Source of the DNA: Gammaproteobacteria bacterium
Lineage (GTDB): Bacteria; Pseudomonadota; Gammaproteobacteria; Eutrophobiales; Eutrophobiaceae
Assembly (NCBI GenBank): GCA_016193395.1
Contig: JACPSH010000025.1
Span: 1-64,000 of the forward strand
Direction of reading: 5' to 3'
Length of the DNA stretch: 64,000 nucleotides
Shown here: positions 60,532 through 64,000 of the stretch, in pieces
Numbering within the stretch: position 1 is the first letter of the stretch
Layout of the letters: each line of letters opens with the position of its first letter
Program-made: the position numbers and the translations under genes
The notes under the pieces: generated by a model
What the model was told of the DNA's origin: nothing
Seen by the model: the letters and a program-made list of their open reading frames with translations, nothing else
Databases searched by the model: none

Positions 60532-61980
60532 TCATCCGACTGCCCCCTCCAGCGTCACCGAGAGCAGCTTCTGGGCCTCCACGGCGAACTCCATCGGCAA
60601 TTTACGGAACACGTCCTTGCAGAAGCCGTTGACGATCATGTTCAGCGCGTCCTCCTCGCTGATCCCGCGCTGGCGGCAGTAGAACAACTGGTCCTCGCTG
60701 ACCTTCGAGGTGGTCGCTTCGTGCTCCACCCTGGCGCTGGCGTTCTTCGCCTCGATATAGGGGAAGGTGTGGGCGCCGCAGCAGTCGCCGATCAGCAGCG
60801 AATCGCACTGCGTGTAATTGCGCGCCTGGTCGGCGCCCGGCGCGATCTTCACGAGGCCGCGGTACGAATTCTGGCCGCGGCCAGCGGAGATGGCCTTGGA
60901 CAAGATCGTGCTGCGCGTGTTGCGCGCCAGGTGGATCATCTTGGTCCCGGTGTCCGCCTGCTGGCAGTGGTTGGTGACCGCAACCGAATAAAATTCGCCA
61001 ACCGAGTTCTCGCCACGTAGCAGACAGCTCGGGTATTTCCATGTGATGGCCGAGCCGGTCTCTACCTGGGTCCAGGAGATTTTCGAATTGGCGCCGCGGC
61101 AGTCACCACGCTTGGTGACGAAATTGTAGACGCCGCCGATGCCGTTCTCGTCGCCCGGGTACCAGTTCTGCACGGTCGAATACTTGATCTGCGCGTTATC
61201 GAGCGCGATCAGCTCCACCACGGCGGCATGCAGCTGGTTCTCGTCGCGCATCGGCGCGGTGCAGCCTTCGAGGTAGCTGACGTAGCTGCCCTCGTCCGCG
61301 ATGATCAGCGTGCGCTCGAACTGGCCCGTCTTTGCCGCATTGATGCGGAAATAGGTGGACAGCTCCATCGGGCAGCGCGTGTGCTTCGGGATGTAGCAGA
61401 AGGAGCCATCGGTAAACACCGCCGAGTTGAGCGCGGCATAGAAATTGTCCGCGGCGGGCACGACCGAGCCCAGGTACTCGCGCACGAGGTCCGGGTGCTT
61501 TTGCACGGCTTCGGAGAAGGAGCAGAAGATGACGCCGGCCTCCGCGAGCTTCTCCTTGAAGGTGGTCGCTACGGAAACACTGTCGAACACCGCATCCACC
61601 GCTACGCCGGCGAGCAGCTTCTGCTCGTGCAGCGGGATGCCGAGCTTCTCGTAGGTTTCGAGCAGTTTCGGGTCCACCTCATCGAGGCTTTTCGGGGCCT
61701 CCCGGTTCGATCGCGGCGCGGAGTAGTACGAAATGGCCTGGTAATCGATGGGTTCGTATTTGACGTGCGACCAGCGCGGTTCGTACATCTTGAGCCAGTG
61801 GCGGTAGGCCTTCAGCCGCCAGGCCAGCAGCCATCCGGGCTCGGCCTTTTTCCTGGATATGAGGCGGATGACGTCCTCGTTCAGGCCCGGCGCCACGGTA
61901 TCGCTGTCGATGTCCGTGACAAAGCCGTGCTCGTAGTCCTTGCGGACCAGGTCCTCCACTTCGTGCGAACGGCTGGACAT
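60532..61980 (-). CDS. sufB: Fe-S cluster assembly protein SufB
   Basis: [19 protein letters not shown]...[23 protein letters not shown]. Confidence 0.97.
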   Translation of the reverse strand: MSSRSHEVEDLVRKDYEHGFVTDIDSDTVAPGLNEDVIRLISRKKAEPGWLLAWRLKAYRHWLKMYEPRWSHVKYEPIDYQAISYYSAPRSNREAPKSLDEVDPKLLETYEKLGIPLHEQKLLAGVAVDAVFDSVSVATTFKEKLAEAGVIFCSFSEAVQKHPDLVREYLGSVVPAADNFYAALNSAVFTDGSFCYIPKHTRCPMELSTYFRINAAKTGQFERTLIIADEGSYVSYLEGCTAPMRDENQLHAAVVELIALDNAQIKYSTVQNWYPGDENGIGGVYNFVTKRGDCRGANSKISWTQVETGSAITWKYPSCLLRGENSVGEFYSVAVTNHCQQADTGTKMIHLARNTRSTILSKAISAGRGQNSYRGLVKIAPGADQARNYTQCDSLLIGDCCGAHTFPYIEAKNASARVEHEATTSKVSEDQLFYCRQRGISEEDALNMIVNGFCKDVFRKLPMEFAVEAQKLLSVTLEGAVG

Positions 61981-61999
61981 GAGAATGCTGCGGCGTCGC

Positions 62000-62347
62000 T
62001 CAGCGCGCGGCGTCCCCGGCAACGCTGAAACTTTCCCCGCAGCCGCAGGTTTCCTGCACATTCGGATTGTTGAAGCGGAAGCCGGAATTCAGGCCCTCGC
62101 GGACATAATCGAGCTCGGTGCCCGCGAGGTATTGCAGGCTATGCGCGTCCACGACCACCTGTACGCCGTTGGATTCGAAAGTCTGATCGCCCGCGTTCAC
62201 CTTCTCGGCGGCCTCGACGACGTATTGATAGCCGGAACAGCCCGTCGGTTTGACGCCGAGCCGCAGGCCCTGCGCGCCGTGCTTCGCCAGGTGATTCTTC
62301 ACGTGCGCCGCGGCGCGTTCGGTCAGAGCAATGCCGGTTTGAGACAT
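62000..62347 (-). CDS. A-type Fe-S carrier (SufA/IscA-like)
   Basis: [10 protein letters not shown]...[13 protein letters not shown]; three conserved Cys. Confidence 0.94.
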   Translation of the reverse strand: MSQTGIALTERAAAHVKNHLAKHGAQGLRLGVKPTGCSGYQYVVEAAEKVNAGDQTFESNGVQVVVDAHSLQYLAGTELDYVREGLNSGFRFNNPNVQETCGCGESFSVAGDAAR

Positions 62348-62356
62348 GGCCTCGTC

Positions 62357-62815
62357 CTACTGGAGATGCAGGTTGACGCGCACGGCGTCCTGCCGCTGCG
62401 AAACCTGGCGCACCATGCGCTGCTGGATCATGTCGGCGAGCGAGATCCCCGACAGGAAACTCGTAATGTGCAGGCTCAGGTCTTCCCACAGGTCATGCGT
62501 CAGGCAGCGCTCGTCGCCTTGGCAGTTCTTGAGCCCGCGGCAGCGGGTCGCGTCCACCGATTCGTCGACGGCGCCAATCACGTCGGCGATTGAGATCTCC
62601 GAGGCGTCGCGCCCGAGCAGGTACCCGCCGCCGGGCCCACGCGCGCTGGCGACCAGGCCGAATTTGCGCAACCTCGAGAATAACTGCTCGAGATAGGACA
62701 GCGAAATGGCCTGGCGCGAGGAAATCTCCGCCAGATTGACGGGGCCCTGTTCGCGGTGCAGGGCGAGATCAAGGATGGCCGTCACCGCGTAGCGGCCCTT
62801 GGTGGTCAGTTTCAT
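62357..62815 (-). CDS. iscR: Rrf2-family Fe-S regulator (IscR-like)
   Basis: [20 protein letters not shown]...[33 protein letters not shown]...[22 protein letters not shown]. Confidence 0.93.
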   Translation of the reverse strand: MKLTTKGRYAVTAILDLALHREQGPVNLAEISSRQAISLSYLEQLFSRLRKFGLVASARGPGGGYLLGRDASEISIADVIGAVDESVDATRCRGLKNCQGDERCLTHDLWEDLSLHITSFLSGISLADMIQQRMVRQVSQRQDAVRVNLHLQ

Positions 62816-62868
62816 GTTGGCTGCTCCCCCGAACGGTCTGAAGCCGTTGGAAACCGGGTCAGCTTCAC

Positions 62869-62893
62869 ATAGCCGACTAATTCAGTCAAGTAT
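62869..62893. promoter_or_regulatory. Type-1 IscR binding site upstream of iscR-suf operon
   Basis: ATAGCCGACTAATTCAGTCAAGTAT fits ATASYYGACTRWWWYAGTCRRSTAT at every position. Confidence 0.85.
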
Positions 62894-62895
62894 TC

Positions 62896-62916
62896 TTCCT
62901 AGAAAAATACTAGGAA
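62896..62916. promoter_or_regulatory. Second palindromic site, unassigned factor
   Basis: TTCCTAG aaaaata CTAGGAA, 3 bp from the IscR site. Confidence 0.5.
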
Positions 62917-63002
62917 ATATAACACTTTGATTTATAAGTAAATAGTATAACGTAAGCGCATGCTCACATTATATCAAGGAGTCTGAGTGGACTATATGAT
63001 GA

Positions 63003-63719
63003 TCACCTCGGCTCCTCTTTCCGGGAGTCTTCTATTTTTTTCTCCAGCGCGGCGAGTTGCTGTTCCAGCGTATGCATGTGATCGAGCATGGTGTCGATCG
63101 CGTTCTGCACCGGGTCAGGCATGTCCTTTCGCTCCGCGTAGGCGTCGAAGCCGATCTTCTTCGCCATCGCTTCGCGCTGCGCCTCGCGGTCCTCGGCCTT
63201 GCGGCGCGTGACCACGTGCCCGGGCACGCCCACGACCGTCGCCCCGGCGGGCACGTCTTTGACCACCACGGCATTCGACCCGATGCGCGAGCCCTCGCCG
63301 AGGGTGATCGGGCCCAGTACCTTGGCGCCGGCCCCAATGATGACACCGCGCTCGAGCGTTGGGTGGCGCTTGCCTTTCTGCCAGGTGGTCCCGCCCAGGG
63401 TAACACCGTGATAGATCGAGCAGTCTTCAGCGATCTCGGTCGTCTCGCCGATCACGATGCCCATGCCGTGATCGATGAACAGGCGGCGCCCGATTTTCGC
63501 GCCAGGGTGGATCTCGACCCCAGTGAGAAAGCGCGCCAGATGCGAACCGAAGCGGGCCAGCAGGTTAAACCCCCCGTTCCAGAGCCGGTGGTTGATCCGG
63601 TGCGCGATGATGGCGTGCAGCCCGGGCGAGGCGAGCAGCGTTTCCAGCGTCGACCGCGCGGCCGGATCGCGCTCGAAGACGACCTGGATGTCCTCTTTCA
63701 ACCGTTCAAACATAGTCAC
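63003..63719 (-). CDS. cysE: Serine O-acetyltransferase
   Basis: [45 protein letters not shown]; left-handed beta-helix. Confidence 0.95.
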   Translation of the reverse strand: MTMFERLKEDIQVVFERDPAARSTLETLLASPGLHAIIAHRINHRLWNGGFNLLARFGSHLARFLTGVEIHPGAKIGRRLFIDHGMGIVIGETTEIAEDCSIYHGVTLGGTTWQKGKRHPTLERGVIIGAGAKVLGPITLGEGSRIGSNAVVVKDVPAGATVVGVPGHVVTRRKAEDREAQREAMAKKIGFDAYAERKDMPDPVQNAIDTMLDHMHTLEQQLAALEKKIEDSRKEEPR

Positions 63720-63729
63720 GTTTCCGTCA

Positions 63730-64000
63730 TCAGCCCGCTGCGTCTTTTGCCGGAGGGCGCTTGAGGGTATCGATCTGCCGTTTCAGTTTGCCGATGATAT
63801 CCTGAAGTTCATCGTGGCGGCGCCGTTCCTTGTCGACCACGTCCGCGGGCGCCCGTTCCGTGAACTTCGAATTCGCCAGTTTGGCGCTCACGCGCGCGAA
63901 TTCCTGCTCATGGGCCTGCAGGTCGCGACTGAGTCGCTTGATCTGTTCCGCAGGATCCTCGGAAACATTGAGAAAAATGAAGATTGAGCCTGCAGAGCCC
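63730..64000 (-). CDS. valS: Valyl-tRNA synthetase, C-terminal part (start outside window; not in ORF track)
   Basis: Reading the minus strand from 64000: ...[58 protein letters not shown]..., the ValRS C-terminal coiled-coil with [14 protein letters not shown]. Confidence 0.88.
   Translation of the reverse strand, partial: GSAGSIFIFLNVSEDPAEQIKRLSRDLQAHEQEFARVSAKLANSKFTERAPADVVDKERRRHDELQDIIGKLKRQIDTLKRPPAKDAAG

Overview
A 64-kb, gene-dense, mostly syntenic chromosomal segment of a GC-rich gammaproteobacterium (inferred from gene order and protein families such as lolB-ispE-tRNA-Gln-prs-rplY-pth-ychF, hemA/prfA/prmC, bamC, der-bamB-yfgM-hisS-rodZ-pilW-rlmN-ndk, trpEGDC). About 60 protein genes are supported, plus one tRNA-Gln(UUG). 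An engB 3' part lies at the left edge and a valS 3' part at the right edge; valS is missing from the ORF track because its start is outside the window. Functional clusters: bfr/bfd plus a Fur-box-led porin/FMN-binding/PepSY/LpxR-like group, a trpEGDC operon, a TetR-HlyD-ABC efflux operon with twin palindromic operators, and a suf operon behind a 25-bp sequence that fits the type-1 IscR consensus as I recall it. No CRISPR array, rRNA, prophage or full transposase was found. The most unusual content is intergenic: (1) at least nine loci with degenerate 7-bp (heptamer) arrays, mostly laid out as two inverted arms, in three unrelated sequence families, several running into the stop codons of neighbouring genes; (2) a 201-bp element with 17-bp terminal inverted repeats and a CTAA duplication, filled with seven consecutive stem-loops (IS5-type MITE candidate); (3) a dispersed ~85-90 bp palindromic repeat (four copies, both orientations) with compensatory changes between copies; (4) a 606-bp gap between convergent genes with clustered DnaA-box-like sequences and an AT-rich stretch. 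All calls come from reading the sequence and ORF translations; no database search was run.
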